Below, in pieces: positions 53,587 through 62,821 of a stretch of 64,000 nucleotides of DNA. Source of the stretch: Wenyingzhuangia heitensis (GTDB lineage: Bacteria > Bacteroidota > Bacteroidia > Flavobacteriales > Flavobacteriaceae); NCBI RefSeq assembly GCF_011762155.1, contig NZ_JAASQL010000001.1, positions 1,240,001-1,304,000 on the forward strand, given 5' to 3'. The notes under the pieces were generated by a model, which was not told the DNA's origin, did no database searches, and was given only the letters and a program-made list of their open reading frames with translations. Made by a program: the position numbers and the translations under genes. Positions within the stretch are counted from its first letter, which is position 1. Each line of letters starts with the position of its first letter.

Positions 53587-55189
53587 AAAAATGAAACAAC
53601 TATTAAGTCTAATTACATTACTAATTCCAACAATCACCTTTGCCTCTATAGATGAAGTGATAGAAGAAAATTTTCAACCTGTTTCACACGCAGTAACTCA
53701 AGTAGTTTTCTACTCTGTTCCTATAGGTCCTAAAAACGTACCCATAGTGTTGATTGTTTTGTTGTTAGGTGCTTTGTTTTTTACGCTCTATTTTAAATTT
53801 GCTAACATTCGTTTGTTGGGAGTCGCTATTAAAGCAACTAAAGGAACTTATGATGAATTAGATCATGCATATGAAGAAGGAGAAAGTATAGAAAAGATTA
53901 TAGATGTTGCTGAATCTGACAAAAAAAGAAAAATCACACCAGTAGTGGGGGAAGTAACCCATTTTCAAGCGTTAACAGCAGCATTGTCTGCAACAGTAGG
54001 TTTGGGGAATATAGCAGGGGTTGCAGTGGCAATTGCTTTAGGTGGACCTGGTGCAATTATCTGGATGATTCTAGCCGGTTTTTTAGGAATGTCAACAAAG
54101 TTAGTAGAAGCAACCTTGGGTGTTAAATATCGTGAAGTAGGAGCTGATGGAAAGATTTATGGAGGTCCTATGTATTATCTTAAAAAAGGATTGAAAGAAA
54201 AGAACTTAGCTGGCTTAGGAAAGGTTTTAGCTGTAATGTATGCCATTTTTGTAGTTGGTGGTTCTTTTGGAGGAGGAAACATGTTTCAGTCCAATCAAGC
54301 TACTGCTCAGTTTATGTCTTTAACAGGTTTAGAGTCTGGTTTTGCTTTTGGATTGGTTTTGGCAGCTTTGGTTGGAGTTGTGATTATTGGTGGAATTAAA
54401 AGAATAGGTAAAGTAACCGAAAAAATTGTTCCTTTTATGGGAATTCTATTTGTAGGAGCATCTTTGGTGATTATTTTTAAAAATTATGATATGATTCCTA
54501 ATGCTGCTGTTCAAATTTGGCAAGGTGCTTTTGGAAACAATGCTTTGTTAGGTGGAGTAGTAGGGGTTATGATTGTTGGTTTTCAAAGAGCGGCTTTTTC
54601 TAATGAGGCAGGTGTAGGTTCTGCATCTATTGCACATGCTGCGGTAAAAACTAAATTTCCTGCAAGTGAAGGTATTGTGGCTAGTATTGGGCCTTTTGTA
54701 GATACCGTAGTTATATGTACCATGACAGCCCTGGTAATTGTTATAACCAATTTAAAAAACAATTTATTTGAATACGCGAACTTAGAAGGTAGTAATGTAA
54801 TTATGAATGGAACAGGTCAAAAATTAGGAGGTGTAGATTTAACTTCTGCTGCTTTTGACTCAGCAATTCCTCATTTTTCTATAGTATTAACCATTGCTGT
54901 TATTTTGTTTGCCTTTTCAACTATGTTATCTTGGTCTTATTACGGAATTCAAGGGTGGAGTTATTTGTTTGGAAAAAGTAAATTAGCAGACACTACATAT
55001 AAAGTACTATTTTTATTTATCATTATCGTAGGAGCATCATCTAGTTTAAATTCAGTAGTAGAATTTTCAGATTCTATGATTTTTGCCATGGTGTTTCCAA
55101 ATGTTTTAGGGTTGATGATATTAGCTCCAAAAGCAAAACATGAAATTAAACGTTATTTAACGGCTATAAAGCACAAAGTAGAAGATTAA
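53579..55189 (+). CDS. Alanine/glycine:cation symporter (AGCS family)
   Basis: This 536-residue inner-membrane protein has about eleven helices. The AGCS core is clear: GEVTHFQALTAALSATVGLG, YGGPMYYL and AFSNEAGVGSASIAHAA. It imports alanine or glycine with sodium. The N-terminus has an extra hydrophobic stretch (LLSLITLLIPTITFA) that looks like a signal peptide, which some Bacteroidota members have. Either the ATG at 53579 (overlapping the channel gene by 8 bases) or that at 53591 could be the start; I keep the first. Confidence 0.92.
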   Translation: MSKKMKQLLSLITLLIPTITFASIDEVIEENFQPVSHAVTQVVFYSVPIGPKNVPIVLIVLLLGALFFTLYFKFANIRLLGVAIKATKGTYDELDHAYEEGESIEKIIDVAESDKKRKITPVVGEVTHFQALTAALSATVGLGNIAGVAVAIALGGPGAIIWMILAGFLGMSTKLVEATLGVKYREVGADGKIYGGPMYYLKKGLKEKNLAGLGKVLAVMYAIFVVGGSFGGGNMFQSNQATAQFMSLTGLESGFAFGLVLAALVGVVIIGGIKRIGKVTEKIVPFMGILFVGASLVIIFKNYDMIPNAAVQIWQGAFGNNALLGGVVGVMIVGFQRAAFSNEAGVGSASIAHAAVKTKFPASEGIVASIGPFVDTVVICTMTALVIVITNLKNNLFEYANLEGSNVIMNGTGQKLGGVDLTSAAFDSAIPHFSIVLTIAVILFAFSTMLSWSYYGIQGWSYLFGKSKLADTTYKVLFLFIIIVGASSSLNSVVEFSDSMIFAMVFPNVLGLMILAPKAKHEIKRYLTAIKHKVED

Positions 55190-55206
55190 AAACATCTCCT
55201 TAATAT

Positions 55207-56058
55207 ATGAAGAATTTTAAATCCCATTTCAGTTATTCAAAAGATCAACGAAATGGGATTTTGTTTTTAATTGTATTAGTGTTATCCATCCAAACTTTTA
55301 TCTATTGTTTTGAGTTTAAAAATGAATCAGATTCCGAAATAAGTCCCGTATCAGAAAATATACAAAAACAGTTAGATAGTTTATTGCTACAGACAAATAA
55401 AACGTATGTTTTAAAACCCTTTAATCCTAATTATTTAACAGACTATAAAGCTTATCAATTAGGAATGTCTGTAGAAGAAATAGATAGATTGTTAAATTTT
55501 AGGAAAACAGAAAAATATATCAATTCTGTAGCCGATTTCAAAAAAGTTACACATGTTTCAGATTCTTTATTGAATACAATAGCACCTTATTTTAAATTTC
55601 CAGACTGGGTGCTTAAAAACAAGTTGCAAAAGAAAAAGGTTCTTGTTCAAAAAATCATCATCAAAGATATTAATAAAGCTACGGTTAAAGAACTAGATAA
55701 GATAAAAGGAATAGGTGAGAAAAGAGCAAATACAATTCTAAGTTATAGAGATAAATTACAAGGATTTAGTTTTATAGCCCAGTTAGATGAGGTTTGGGGA
55801 TTGACAGATGAAGTTTTAGTTAATTTAAAAAAGGAATTTCAAGTATTGTCAAATCCTATCATTATTAAATTAAATGTAAATACAGCCTCTGCTGGTGAAC
55901 TGAATAAGATTGTTTATATAAATTATAAACAAGCAAAATCAATCGTAGAGTATAGAAAAGAAGTCGCTGAAATTCAGAATTTAGCAGAGTTAAAAACAAT
56001 AAGCAATTTTCCGGTGGACAAGTTTGACTTAATAAGTTTATATTTGCACGCTCAATAA
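55207..56058 (+). CDS. Helix-hairpin-helix protein with N-terminal membrane anchor (ComEA-like)
   Basis: This 283-residue protein has an N-terminal hydrophobic helix (about 17-37) followed by repeated helix-hairpin-helix units: YLTDYKAYQLGMSVEEIDRL, NKATVKELDKIKGIGEKRAN and LNVNTASAGELNKIV. Such proteins bind DNA non-specifically; ComEA-type members take part in DNA uptake, but several flavobacterial ones are uncharacterised. The gene starts 17 bases after the symporter stop. A DNA-uptake role is only a possibility. Confidence 0.82.
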   Translation: MKNFKSHFSYSKDQRNGILFLIVLVLSIQTFIYCFEFKNESDSEISPVSENIQKQLDSLLLQTNKTYVLKPFNPNYLTDYKAYQLGMSVEEIDRLLNFRKTEKYINSVADFKKVTHVSDSLLNTIAPYFKFPDWVLKNKLQKKKVLVQKIIIKDINKATVKELDKIKGIGEKRANTILSYRDKLQGFSFIAQLDEVWGLTDEVLVNLKKEFQVLSNPIIIKLNVNTASAGELNKIVYINYKQAKSIVEYRKEVAEIQNLAELKTISNFPVDKFDLISLYLHAQ

Positions 56059-56080
56059 AACAACTAAAACTTTTTTTTGA

Positions 56081-57220
56081 ATGAATTTCGAGACGAATGA
56101 AACCCAAAAAATGATAGCGGAATCTATTAAAGATTTTGCTAAAATTCATATTACACCAAATATTTATAAATGGGATGAGTCTCAAGTTTTTCCTGTAGCA
56201 CTTTTTAAGTTGTTAGGAGAAATGGGATTTATGGGAGTTTTAGTTCCAGAAGCTTATGGAGGTTCTGGGTTAAGCTATCACGAATACATTACGGTAATAG
56301 AAGAAATATCTAAGGTAGATCCGTCTATAGGTTTGTCTGTCGCTGCGCATAATTCATTATGTACAGGGCATATTTTACAGTTTGGTAACGAGGATCAAAA
56401 AGCAAAATGGTTGCCAAAATTAGCTTCAGGAGAGTGGATTGGTGCTTGGGGGTTAACCGAGCATAACACAGGTTCTGATGCTGGAGGAATGAGTACTACA
56501 GCTGTTTTAGATGGGGATGAATATGTGTTAAACGGAGCCAAAAATTTTATTACACATGCCATTAGTGGAGATATTGCGGTAGTGATAGTCAGAACAGGTG
56601 AAAAAGGAGATTCTCACGGAATGACTGCTTTTGTTATAGAAAAAGGAACTTCTGGTTTTACTTCTGGTAAAAAAGAAGATAAACTAGGAATGCGAGCTTC
56701 AGAAACAGCAGAGTTAGTTTTTGATAATTGTAGAGTGCCAAAAGAAAATGTTTTGGGAGAAGTAGGTGATGGCTTTATTCAGTCTATGAAAATTTTAGAT
56801 GGAGGTAGAATCTCTATTGCAGCTTTGTCTTTAGGAATCGCTAAAGGAGCTTATGAAGCCGCTTTAAAATACTCAAAAGAAAGAGTTCAATTTGGGAAAC
56901 CAATTTCTTCTTTTCAAGGAGTTTCTTTTAAATTGGCAGATATGGCTACAGAAATAGAAGCTTCTGAATTATTAACTCACAAAGCAGCAGCTAAAAAAGA
57001 ATTAGGAGAAAAAATGACTACTATTGGAGCTATGGCTAAAATGTTTGCTTCAGAAACATGTGTAAAAGTGGCTAATGAAGCAGTCCAAATTCATGGTGGT
57101 TATGGATACACAAAAGAGTTTCCTGTAGAAAAATTTTATAGAGATAGTAAGTTGTGTACAATTGGTGAAGGAACCACTGAAATACAAAAAGTAGTGATTT
57201 CTAGAAATATTTTAAAATAA
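56081..57220 (+). CDS. Acyl-CoA dehydrogenase
   Basis: This 379-residue FAD enzyme introduces a trans-2 double bond into acyl-CoA. It has the three-domain ACAD pattern with the signatures WGLTEHNTGSDAGGM (FAD/substrate) and VQIHGGYGYTKEFPVEKFYRD. The catalytic Glu is probably in CTIGEGTTEIQ (about residue 366). Length and C-terminal motifs fit short-chain/branched-chain acyl-CoA dehydrogenases; the chain-length specificity is not readable. The gene is 22 bases downstream of the helix-hairpin-helix gene. Confidence 0.93.
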   Translation: MNFETNETQKMIAESIKDFAKIHITPNIYKWDESQVFPVALFKLLGEMGFMGVLVPEAYGGSGLSYHEYITVIEEISKVDPSIGLSVAAHNSLCTGHILQFGNEDQKAKWLPKLASGEWIGAWGLTEHNTGSDAGGMSTTAVLDGDEYVLNGAKNFITHAISGDIAVVIVRTGEKGDSHGMTAFVIEKGTSGFTSGKKEDKLGMRASETAELVFDNCRVPKENVLGEVGDGFIQSMKILDGGRISIAALSLGIAKGAYEAALKYSKERVQFGKPISSFQGVSFKLADMATEIEASELLTHKAAAKKELGEKMTTIGAMAKMFASETCVKVANEAVQIHGGYGYTKEFPVEKFYRDSKLCTIGEGTTEIQKVVISRNILK

Positions 57221-57244
57221 AGAGTTTATCTCGTTATTTAAAAC

Positions 57245-57252
57245 TATCTTTG
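57245..57252 (+). promoter_or_regulatory. -7 box of rpsU
   Basis: TATCTTTG, the Bacteroidota housekeeping -7 element, lies 64 bases before the rpsU start codon. The leader also contains GAAAGGAGG at 57299-57307, an unusually good Shine-Dalgarno match for this phylum. Confidence 0.7.
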
Positions 57253-57316
57253 CAATCCAAAATTAGAAATTAAAAAACTTAAAATATATCACGACGATGA
57301 AAGGAGGTGCCTCAGT

Positions 57317-57514
57317 ATGTTAATCATTCCAGTAAAAGACGGAGAAAATATCGATAGAGCTTTAAAGCGTTTCAAAAGAAAATTCGACCGTACAAAAACA
57401 ATGAAAACTTTACGTGAACGTCAGCAGTTTAATAAACCATCTGTAGTCAATCGTAAACAAAGAATTAAAGCTTCTTATGTTCAGCGTTTAAGAACAAACG
57501 AAGAACAAGCTTAA
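57317..57514 (+). CDS. rpsU: Small ribosomal subunit protein bS21
   Basis: This 65-residue basic protein starts MLIIPVKDGENIDRALKRFK, the typical bS21 opening, and is rich in Arg and Lys throughout. It binds the 30S subunit near the anti-Shine-Dalgarno region. The GAAAGGAGG sequence just upstream is notable, because bS21 in Bacteroidota can be autoregulated through anti-SD accessibility; that link is from the literature and only suggested here. A terminator follows. Confidence 0.96.
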   Translation: MLIIPVKDGENIDRALKRFKRKFDRTKTMKTLRERQQFNKPSVVNRKQRIKASYVQRLRTNEEQA

Positions 57515-57532
57515 TAAGCTTTTTTAAAAATT

Positions 57533-57563
57533 AAAACCCTGTGAAATTCACAGGGTTTTTTTT
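57533..57563 (+). terminator. Terminator after rpsU
   Basis: The stem AAAACCCTGTG / CACAGGGTTTT is followed by a T-run. Confidence 0.9.
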
Positions 57564-57582
57564 GTACCTTCAAATTAAATAA

Positions 57583-58488
57583 ATGTTACTGATGGAGTTG
57601 CTAACCAAATTTATAGATTATCTTTCTTTAGAGAAAAACTACTCAAAACACACAATTACAGCATATCAAAAAGATATACAGGATTTTTTTTCGTATTTGG
57701 AAGAGGAATATCAAATTGTAAATAGTAGAGAAGTAGAGTATTTGTATATAAGATCTTGGATTGTTTTTTTACACCAACAAAACATTACAAACAGATCTGT
57801 AAACAGAAAAATAACAGCCTTAAAAAGTTTTTATGTTTTTTTGCTGAAAATAGAAGAAGTAGATAAAAATCCTTTGTCAAATCAAAAAAGCTTAAAAACA
57901 GCTAAAAAAGTAATCATTCCATTTAGCGAAAGAGAAGTAGAGGAGGCTCTGTTGGTTCAAAATGATTCTTATACAGTCTACGAGCAAAAAAGAAATAAGT
58001 TAATTATTCATTTTTTATATGGTACTGGAATTAGGCAGTCAGAAATAATCGGACTAAAATTAAAAGATGTAGATGTTAAAGAGAAAACAATTAAAGTCTT
58101 AGGGAAAAGAAACAAAGAACGTATTGTTCCTGTTTATAAAGAGATTATAGATAATATAGAAGATTATTTATTAGAGCGAGATAAGTTACCTTTTTTTGAA
58201 ACATATTTTTTTGTAACAAAAAAGGGAGGTAAAATGTACAATGCTCTTGTGTATCGAGTTATAAATTCTTATTTTAGTAAGGTCTCCACTAAACAAAAAA
58301 AAAGTCCACATGTGCTAAGGCATTCTTATGCAACGGATTTGGTTAATAATGGTGCAGACTTGAATTCAGTTAAAGAGTTGCTAGGACACTCAAGTTTAGC
58401 TGCTACACAGGTTTACACCCATAATAGTTTAGACAAATTGAAACAAGTGTATAATCAGGCACATCCTAGAAGTGCTAAAAAAAAGTAG
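57583..58488 (+). CDS. xerC: Tyrosine recombinase XerC
   Basis: This 301-residue tyrosine recombinase has an N-terminal SAM-like DNA-binding domain (about 5-90) and a catalytic domain with the active-site residues Arg in YGTGIRQSEIIG, Lys in KVLGKRNKERIVP, His and Arg in HVLRHSYATDLV, His in LLGHSSLAATQ and nucleophile Tyr in VYTHNS. It probably resolves chromosome dimers at dif. No phage or transposon genes are near, and it sits between rpsU and the hibernation factor, as is usual in flavobacteria. A second ATG three codons in (57592) could be the start. Confidence 0.93.
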   Translation: MLLMELLTKFIDYLSLEKNYSKHTITAYQKDIQDFFSYLEEEYQIVNSREVEYLYIRSWIVFLHQQNITNRSVNRKITALKSFYVFLLKIEEVDKNPLSNQKSLKTAKKVIIPFSEREVEEALLVQNDSYTVYEQKRNKLIIHFLYGTGIRQSEIIGLKLKDVDVKEKTIKVLGKRNKERIVPVYKEIIDNIEDYLLERDKLPFFETYFFVTKKGGKMYNALVYRVINSYFSKVSTKQKKSPHVLRHSYATDLVNNGADLNSVKELLGHSSLAATQVYTHNSLDKLKQVYNQAHPRSAKKK

Positions 58489-58493
58489 ATCGT

Positions 58494-58799
58494 ATGAAAG
58501 TAAATGTTCAATCAGTAAATTTTACAGCAGACAAAGATTTAGTAGTGTTTGTAAATAAAAAAGTAGAGAGCTTAGAAAAATATCATGACAAGATTGTAGA
58601 TGGAGAAGTGTTTTTAAAAGTTCAACAGACTAGTGAGAAAGAGAATAAAGTAACTGAATTAAAGTTGAATATTCCTGGACATGATTTAATGGTTAAAAAA
58701 GAAGCTAAAACATTTGAAGAAGGGATCAGTTTGTGCTCAGATTCGATGAAAAGACAGCTTATGAAAATAAAAGAAAAGGAAAGAGAGCTTCAACATTAA
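58494..58799 (+). CDS. hpf: Ribosome hibernation promoting factor, short form
   Basis: This 101-residue cytosolic protein of the HPF/RaiA (sigma-54 modulation) family begins MKVNVQSVNFTADKDLVVFV. It has the beta-alpha-beta-beta-beta-alpha fold pattern with MVKKEAKTFEEGISLCSDSM. It binds the decoding centre of idle ribosomes. It follows xerC by five bases, so the two are co-transcribed. Confidence 0.92.
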   Translation: MKVNVQSVNFTADKDLVVFVNKKVESLEKYHDKIVDGEVFLKVQQTSEKENKVTELKLNIPGHDLMVKKEAKTFEEGISLCSDSMKRQLMKIKEKERELQH

Positions 58800-58827
58800 A
58801 ATAAAAAGAAAATATTTCGTTTTTTTT

Positions 58828-58857
58828 TTGGATGATATCTAAAACTTTATAAATTTG
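58828..58857 (+). promoter_or_regulatory. Promoter of the tRNA-tuf cluster
   Basis: A TTG -33 element (58828-58830) and the -7 box TAAATTTG (58850-58857) are 19 bases apart, close to the Bacteroidota consensus. The first tRNA starts 50 bases downstream. Confidence 0.75.
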
Positions 58858-58906
58858 CAGTCCGTTAAGATAGCGGGCTGCTTTTTTATGCAGCAACTAT
58901 TTAAAA

Positions 58907-58980
58907 GCCGATATAGCTCAGCTGGCTAGAGCAGCTGATTTGTAATCAGCAGGTCGTAGGTTCGAGTCCTATTATCGGCT
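58907..58980 (+). tRNA. tRNA-Thr (anticodon TGT)
   Basis: This 74-base cloverleaf pairs acceptor GCCGATA with TATCGGC. The anticodon stem GCTGA/TCAGC encloses the loop TTTGTAA, and the T-loop is TTCGAGT. CCA is not encoded. It is first in a group of four tRNAs before tuf. Confidence 0.95.
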
Positions 58981-59016
58981 CAAGATAAAGAAAGCGTTCT
59001 TTAAAATTATTGGATT

Positions 59017-59098
<82 letters not shown>

Positions 59099-59149
59099 CA
59101 AACTAGGGCTTAAGCAAATTAAGTTCTTTCTGATGTAAGTCAGTAAAAC

Positions 59150-59222
59150 GCGAAAGTAGCTCAGTTGGTAGAGCGTCAGCCTTCCAAGCTGAATGTCGCC
59201 GGTTCGAACCCGGTCTTTCGCT
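59150..59222 (+). tRNA. tRNA-Gly (anticodon TCC)
   Basis: This 73-base cloverleaf pairs acceptor GCGAAAG with CTTTCGC. The anticodon stem TCAGC/GCTGA encloses CTTCCAA, and the T-loop is TTCGAAC. Confidence 0.95.
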
Positions 59223-59237
59223 CAAATTTAAATCCAT

Positions 59238-59310
59238 GCCGGTGTAGCTCAGTTGGTAGAGCGCATCCTTGGTAGGGATGAGGTCACCGGTTCAAATCCG
59301 GTCATTGGCT
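59238..59310 (+). tRNA. tRNA-Thr (anticodon GGT)
   Basis: This 73-base cloverleaf pairs acceptor GCCGGTG with CATTGGC (two G-T pairs). The anticodon stem CATCC/GGATG encloses TTGGTAG. It lies 74 bases before tuf with no terminator between. Confidence 0.95.
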
Positions 59311-59384
59311 CAATAAGGATTGAAAAAGAATTAAAAAGTTTAAAATAAACACTAATATATAACTAAGAATTAAAATTAATAATC

Positions 59385-60569
59385 ATGGCAAAGGAAACAT
59401 TTGACCGTTCGAAACCGCACTTAAATATCGGTACAATCGGACACGTTGACCACGGTAAAACTACTTTAACAGCTGCTATTACAACTGTATTGGCTTCAAA
59501 AGGTCTTTCAGAATTAAGAGATTTCGCTTCAATTGATAATGCTCCTGTAGAAAAAGAAAGAGGTATTACTATTAACACTTCTCACGTAGAGTATTCTACA
59601 GCTAACCGTCACTACGCTCACGTTGACTGTCCTGGTCACGCGGATTACGTAAAGAACATGGTAACTGGAGCTGCTCAAATGGATGGTGCTATCTTAGTAG
59701 TTGCTGCTACTGATGGACCAATGCCACAAACTCGTGAACACATCTTATTAGGTCGTCAGGTTGGTATTCCACGTATCGTTGTTTTCTTAAACAAAGTTGA
59801 TATGGTTGATGATGAAGAGTTATTAGAGTTAGTTGACATGGAAGTTCGTGAATTATTATCTTTCTACGACTATGATGGTGATAACACTCCAGTAATTCAA
59901 GGATCTGCTTTAGGAGGTTTGAATAACGAGCCTAAATGGGTTGATTCTATTATGGAATTAATGGCTGCTGTTGATGAGTGGATTGAAGAGCCAGTTCGTG
60001 AGGTTGAGAAAGATTTCTTAATGCCTATCGAAGATGTATTCTCTATTACAGGTCGTGGTACTGTTGCTACAGGACGTATCGAGACTGGTGTTGCAAACAC
60101 TGCTGATAACGTTGATATCATTGGTATGGGAGCTGAGAAATTAGCATCTACAATTACTGGAGTTGAAATGTTCCGTAAGATTTTAGATAGAGGTGAAGCT
60201 GGAGATAACGTAGGTATCTTATTAAGAGGTATTGCTAAAGAAGATATCAAAAGAGGAATGGTAATCTGTAAGCCAGGTTCTGTAACTCCACACGATAAAT
60301 TTAAAGCTGAGGTTTATATCTTGAAAAAAGAAGAAGGTGGACGTCATACTCCATTCCATAACAACTACCGTCCACAGTTTTACGTACGTACAACTGATGT
60401 AACAGGTACTATTAACTTACCTGATGGTGTTGAAATGGTAATGCCAGGAGATAACTTAACTATTACTGTAGATTTACACTCTCCAATTGCAATGAATATT
60501 GGATTACGTTTCGCTATCCGTGAAGGAGGTAGAACTGTAGGAGCTGGTCAGGTAACTGAAATCTTATAG
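59385..60569 (+). CDS. tuf: Elongation factor Tu
   Basis: This 394-residue GTPase delivers aminoacyl-tRNA to the ribosome. G-domain motifs are GHVDHGKT (P-loop), DCPGHADYV, and NKVD; the switch I region has [13 protein letters not shown]. Codon use is strongly biased as expected of a highly expressed gene. It follows four tRNA genes in the same transcript, and tRNA-Trp, secE and nusG follow, an order well known in Bacteroidota. Confidence 0.99.
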   Translation: MAKETFDRSKPHLNIGTIGHVDHGKTTLTAAITTVLASKGLSELRDFASIDNAPVEKERGITINTSHVEYSTANRHYAHVDCPGHADYVKNMVTGAAQMDGAILVVAATDGPMPQTREHILLGRQVGIPRIVVFLNKVDMVDDEELLELVDMEVRELLSFYDYDGDNTPVIQGSALGGLNNEPKWVDSIMELMAAVDEWIEEPVREVEKDFLMPIEDVFSITGRGTVATGRIETGVANTADNVDIIGMGAEKLASTITGVEMFRKILDRGEAGDNVGILLRGIAKEDIKRGMVICKPGSVTPHDKFKAEVYILKKEEGGRHTPFHNNYRPQFYVRTTDVTGTINLPDGVEMVMPGDNLTITVDLHSPIAMNIGLRFAIREGGRTVGAGQVTEIL

Positions 60570-60587
60570 TCAATAGACTAAAATAAA

Positions 60588-60609
60588 GGAGCTTGTTTTT
60601 ACAAGCTCC
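60588..60609 (+). other. Stem-loop between tuf and tRNA-Trp
   Basis: GGAGCTTGT-TTTT-ACAAGCTCC is a perfect 9-bp hairpin without a following T-run. It may be a processing site or weak terminator. Confidence 0.6.
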
Positions 60610-60615
60610 ATATTT

Positions 60616-60688
60616 ACGGGCGTAGCTCAGTTGGTAGAGCACTGGTCTCCAAAACCAGGTGTCGGGAGTTCGAGTCTCTCCGCCCGTG
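60616..60688 (+). tRNA. tRNA-Trp (anticodon CCA)
   Basis: This 73-base cloverleaf pairs acceptor ACGGGCG with CGCCCGT. The anticodon stem CTGGT/ACCAG encloses CTCCAAA, and the T-loop is TTCGAGT. It lies between tuf and secE, its conserved place in the phylum. Confidence 0.96.
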
Positions 60689-60700
60689 CAAACAAAAACA

Positions 60701-60732
60701 AAGGAATTATATTTTATATAATTCCTTTTTTT
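60701..60732 (+). terminator. Terminator after tRNA-Trp
   Basis: The stem AAGGAATTATAT / ATATAATTCCTT is followed by a T-run. It separates the tRNA-tuf transcript from secE. Confidence 0.85.
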
Positions 60733-60749
60733 AACAAACAAGTTTAAAA

Positions 60750-60793
60750 AAAGATATAAAATTATTCGTGTATTGAATAATTTTATATCTTTG
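60750..60793 (+). promoter_or_regulatory. secE promoter inside a large perfect inverted repeat
   Basis: An 18-bp perfect inverted repeat (arms 60750-60767 and 60775-60792, 7-base spacer) overlaps the -7 box TATCTTTG at 60786-60793. secE begins 24 bases further on. No T-run follows, so this is a promoter-embedded palindrome rather than a terminator. Confidence 0.65.
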
Positions 60794-60816
60794 CACGACT
60801 TTTTAAGAGAATAAAA

Positions 60817-61008
60817 ATGAATATTATTAATTACATAAAATCATCGTTTATTGAGTTGAAAGATGAAATGACGTGGGTGTCTAAAGAAGAAGCTCAGAAA
60901 TCTACTGTTGTTGTAGCTATTTTTACAATACTATTTGCAATAACTGTATTTTTAGTGGATCAATTTTTTCAAACAGGTCTAGAGTGGTTTTTTAATATTT
61001 TAAAGTAA
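60817..61008 (+). CDS. secE: Preprotein translocase subunit SecE
   Basis: This 63-residue single-span membrane protein is the SecE part of the SecYEG channel. The amphipathic helix with ELKDEMTWVSKEEAQKST and one transmembrane helix (about 31-52) are typical of the short form. It precedes nusG by nine bases. Confidence 0.96.
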   Translation: MNIINYIKSSFIELKDEMTWVSKEEAQKSTVVVAIFTILFAITVFLVDQFFQTGLEWFFNILK

Positions 61009-61017
61009 AAGTAAGTT

Positions 61018-61572
61018 ATGGCTGATTCTGTAAAGAAGTGGTATGTAGTAAGGGCTATAGGTGGTCAAGAAAACAAGGTAAAGAACTATATAGAGAATGA
61101 AATTTCTCGTTTAGGATTGTCTGATTATGTTGATCAAGTTTTAGTGCCAACAGAAAAAGTTGTACAAGTTCGTAACGGTAAAAAATCTACTAGAGAAAGA
61201 GTATATTTTCCAGGTTACATAATGGTTGAAGCTAATTTAGCAGGTGAAGTACCCCATGTTATAAAAGCAGTAACGGGAGTTATAGGCTTTTTAGGAGAAA
61301 CAAAAGGAGGGGATCCTGTTCCTATGAGACAAAGTGAAATTAATAGAATGTTAGGTAAGGTTGACGAATTAACAGTACAACAAGATCACAACATGGCTAT
61401 TCCTTACGTACTAGGAGAAACTGTTAAAGTAATTGATGGTCCTTTTAATGGATTTGATGGTACTATTGAAGCTATTCACGAAGAGAAGAGAAAACTTGAA
61501 GTTATGGTTAAAATCTTTGGACGTAAAACGCCGCTGGAATTAAACTATATGCAAGTAGACAAAATATCATAA
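61018..61572 (+). CDS. nusG: Transcription termination/antitermination factor NusG
   Basis: This 184-residue protein has an N-terminal NGN domain (KKWYVVRAIGGQENKVKNYI, VYFPGYIMVEA) and a C-terminal KOW domain (VIDGPFNGFDGTIEAIHEEK). It binds RNA polymerase and couples transcription to translation or Rho. It is encoded between secE and rplK. Confidence 0.98.
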   Translation: MADSVKKWYVVRAIGGQENKVKNYIENEISRLGLSDYVDQVLVPTEKVVQVRNGKKSTRERVYFPGYIMVEANLAGEVPHVIKAVTGVIGFLGETKGGDPVPMRQSEINRMLGKVDELTVQQDHNMAIPYVLGETVKVIDGPFNGFDGTIEAIHEEKRKLEVMVKIFGRKTPLELNYMQVDKIS

Positions 61573-61652
61573 ATAACAAAAGAATGTTACAAATTAATTT
61601 TGTGTTTGCTTCCAAACTATAACACAGGGTTTAATTTAATTTTATATTAAAA

Positions 61653-62090
61653 ATGGCAAAAGAAGTAAGTAAGATTGTAAAATTACAGGTAAAAGGAGGG
61701 CAAGCAAATCCTTCACCACCAGTAGGTCCTGCTTTAGGTGCTGCCGGAGTTAACATTATGGAGTTCTGTAAGCAGTTTAATGCTAGAACTCAAGACAAAC
61801 AAGGAAAAGTATTACCAGTAGCAATTACTGTGTATTCTGATAAATCTTTCGAGTTTGTTGTGAAAACTCCACCAGCTGCAGTTCAAATTTTAGAAGCTGC
61901 TAAAATCAAAAGTGGATCTGGAGAACCTAACCGTAAAAAAGTTGCAAGTATTACTTGGGACCAGGTTAAGGCGATAGCAGAGGACAAAATGCCCGATTTA
62001 AATGCTTTTAGCGTAGAATCAGGAATGAAGATGATTGCAGGTACTGCAAGATCAATGGGTATAACTGTAAGTGGAGACGCTCCGTTTTAA
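61653..62090 (+). CDS. rplK: Large ribosomal subunit protein uL11
   Basis: This 145-residue protein has the proline-rich N-terminal [20 protein letters not shown] and C-terminal rRNA-binding domain ([10 protein letters not shown]). It forms the GTPase-associated stalk base. Confidence 0.99.
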   Translation: MAKEVSKIVKLQVKGGQANPSPPVGPALGAAGVNIMEFCKQFNARTQDKQGKVLPVAITVYSDKSFEFVVKTPPAAVQILEAAKIKSGSGEPNRKKVASITWDQVKAIAEDKMPDLNAFSVESGMKMIAGTARSMGITVSGDAPF

Positions 62091-62108
62091 ATAATAAACT
62101 AAGAAAAA

Positions 62109-62798
62109 ATGGCAAAATTAACAAAAAAGCAAAAGGAAGCTAAAGCTAAGATTGACAGTTCTAAAGTTTATTCTTTGAATGAAGCATCGTCACTAGTTAA
62201 AGAAATCACATCTGCAAATTTTGATGCATCTGTAGATTTAGCTATCCGTTTAGGAGTAGATCCTAGAAAAGCAAATCAAATGGTACGTGGAGTAGTTACT
62301 TTACCTCACGGAACAGGAAAAGACGTTAAAGTATTAGCATTAGTAACTCCAGATAAAGAAGCTGAGGCACAAGAAGCCGGAGCAGATTACGTTGGGTTAG
62401 ATGAGTACTTAGCGAAAATTAAATCAGGTTGGACAGACGTTGATGTTATCATCACAATGCCATCTTGTATGGGTAAATTAGGACCGTTAGGTCGTGTTTT
62501 AGGACCAAGAGGATTAATGCCTAACCCTAAGACAGGTACCGTTACTATGGATATTGCTAAGGCAGTAAAAGAAGTAAAAGCGGGTAAGATTGATTTTAAA
62601 GTTGATAAGACTGGAATTGTACATGCTGCAATTGGAAAGGTTTCTTTTGATGCCGACAAAATTTCTGAAAACGCTAACGAATTAATACAAACAATAATTA
62701 AGTTAAAGCCAACTGCGGCTAAAGGAACTTACATTAAGAGTGCATTTATCTCTTCTACACAGTCTCCATCAGTTCAGTTAGATCTTAAATCGCTTTAA
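62109..62798 (+). CDS. rplA: Large ribosomal subunit protein uL1
   Basis: This 229-residue protein has the signature [19 protein letters not shown] and [19 protein letters not shown]. It forms the L1 stalk and often autoregulates the rplKA unit; no mimic site was sought here. Confidence 0.99.
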   Translation: MAKLTKKQKEAKAKIDSSKVYSLNEASSLVKEITSANFDASVDLAIRLGVDPRKANQMVRGVVTLPHGTGKDVKVLALVTPDKEAEAQEAGADYVGLDEYLAKIKSGWTDVDVIITMPSCMGKLGPLGRVLGPRGLMPNPKTGTVTMDIAKAVKEVKAGKIDFKVDKTGIVHAAIGKVSFDADKISENANELIQTIIKLKPTAAKGTYIKSAFISSTQSPSVQLDLKSL

Positions 62799-62821
62799 TT
62801 AGCTGTTAAAACTCATAAACA

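Noticed and set aside
57583-58488. Integrase of a mobile element
   Set aside because: It has the size and neighbours of housekeeping XerC; no phage genes or attachment repeats accompany it, although tRNA genes lie close by.
59897-60250. Leftward reading frame opposite tuf
   Set aside because: It is a shadow of the strongly biased codon use of tuf; similar antisense frames elsewhere in the window (for example inside the GH74-like, L1 and SusC genes) were rejected for the same reason.
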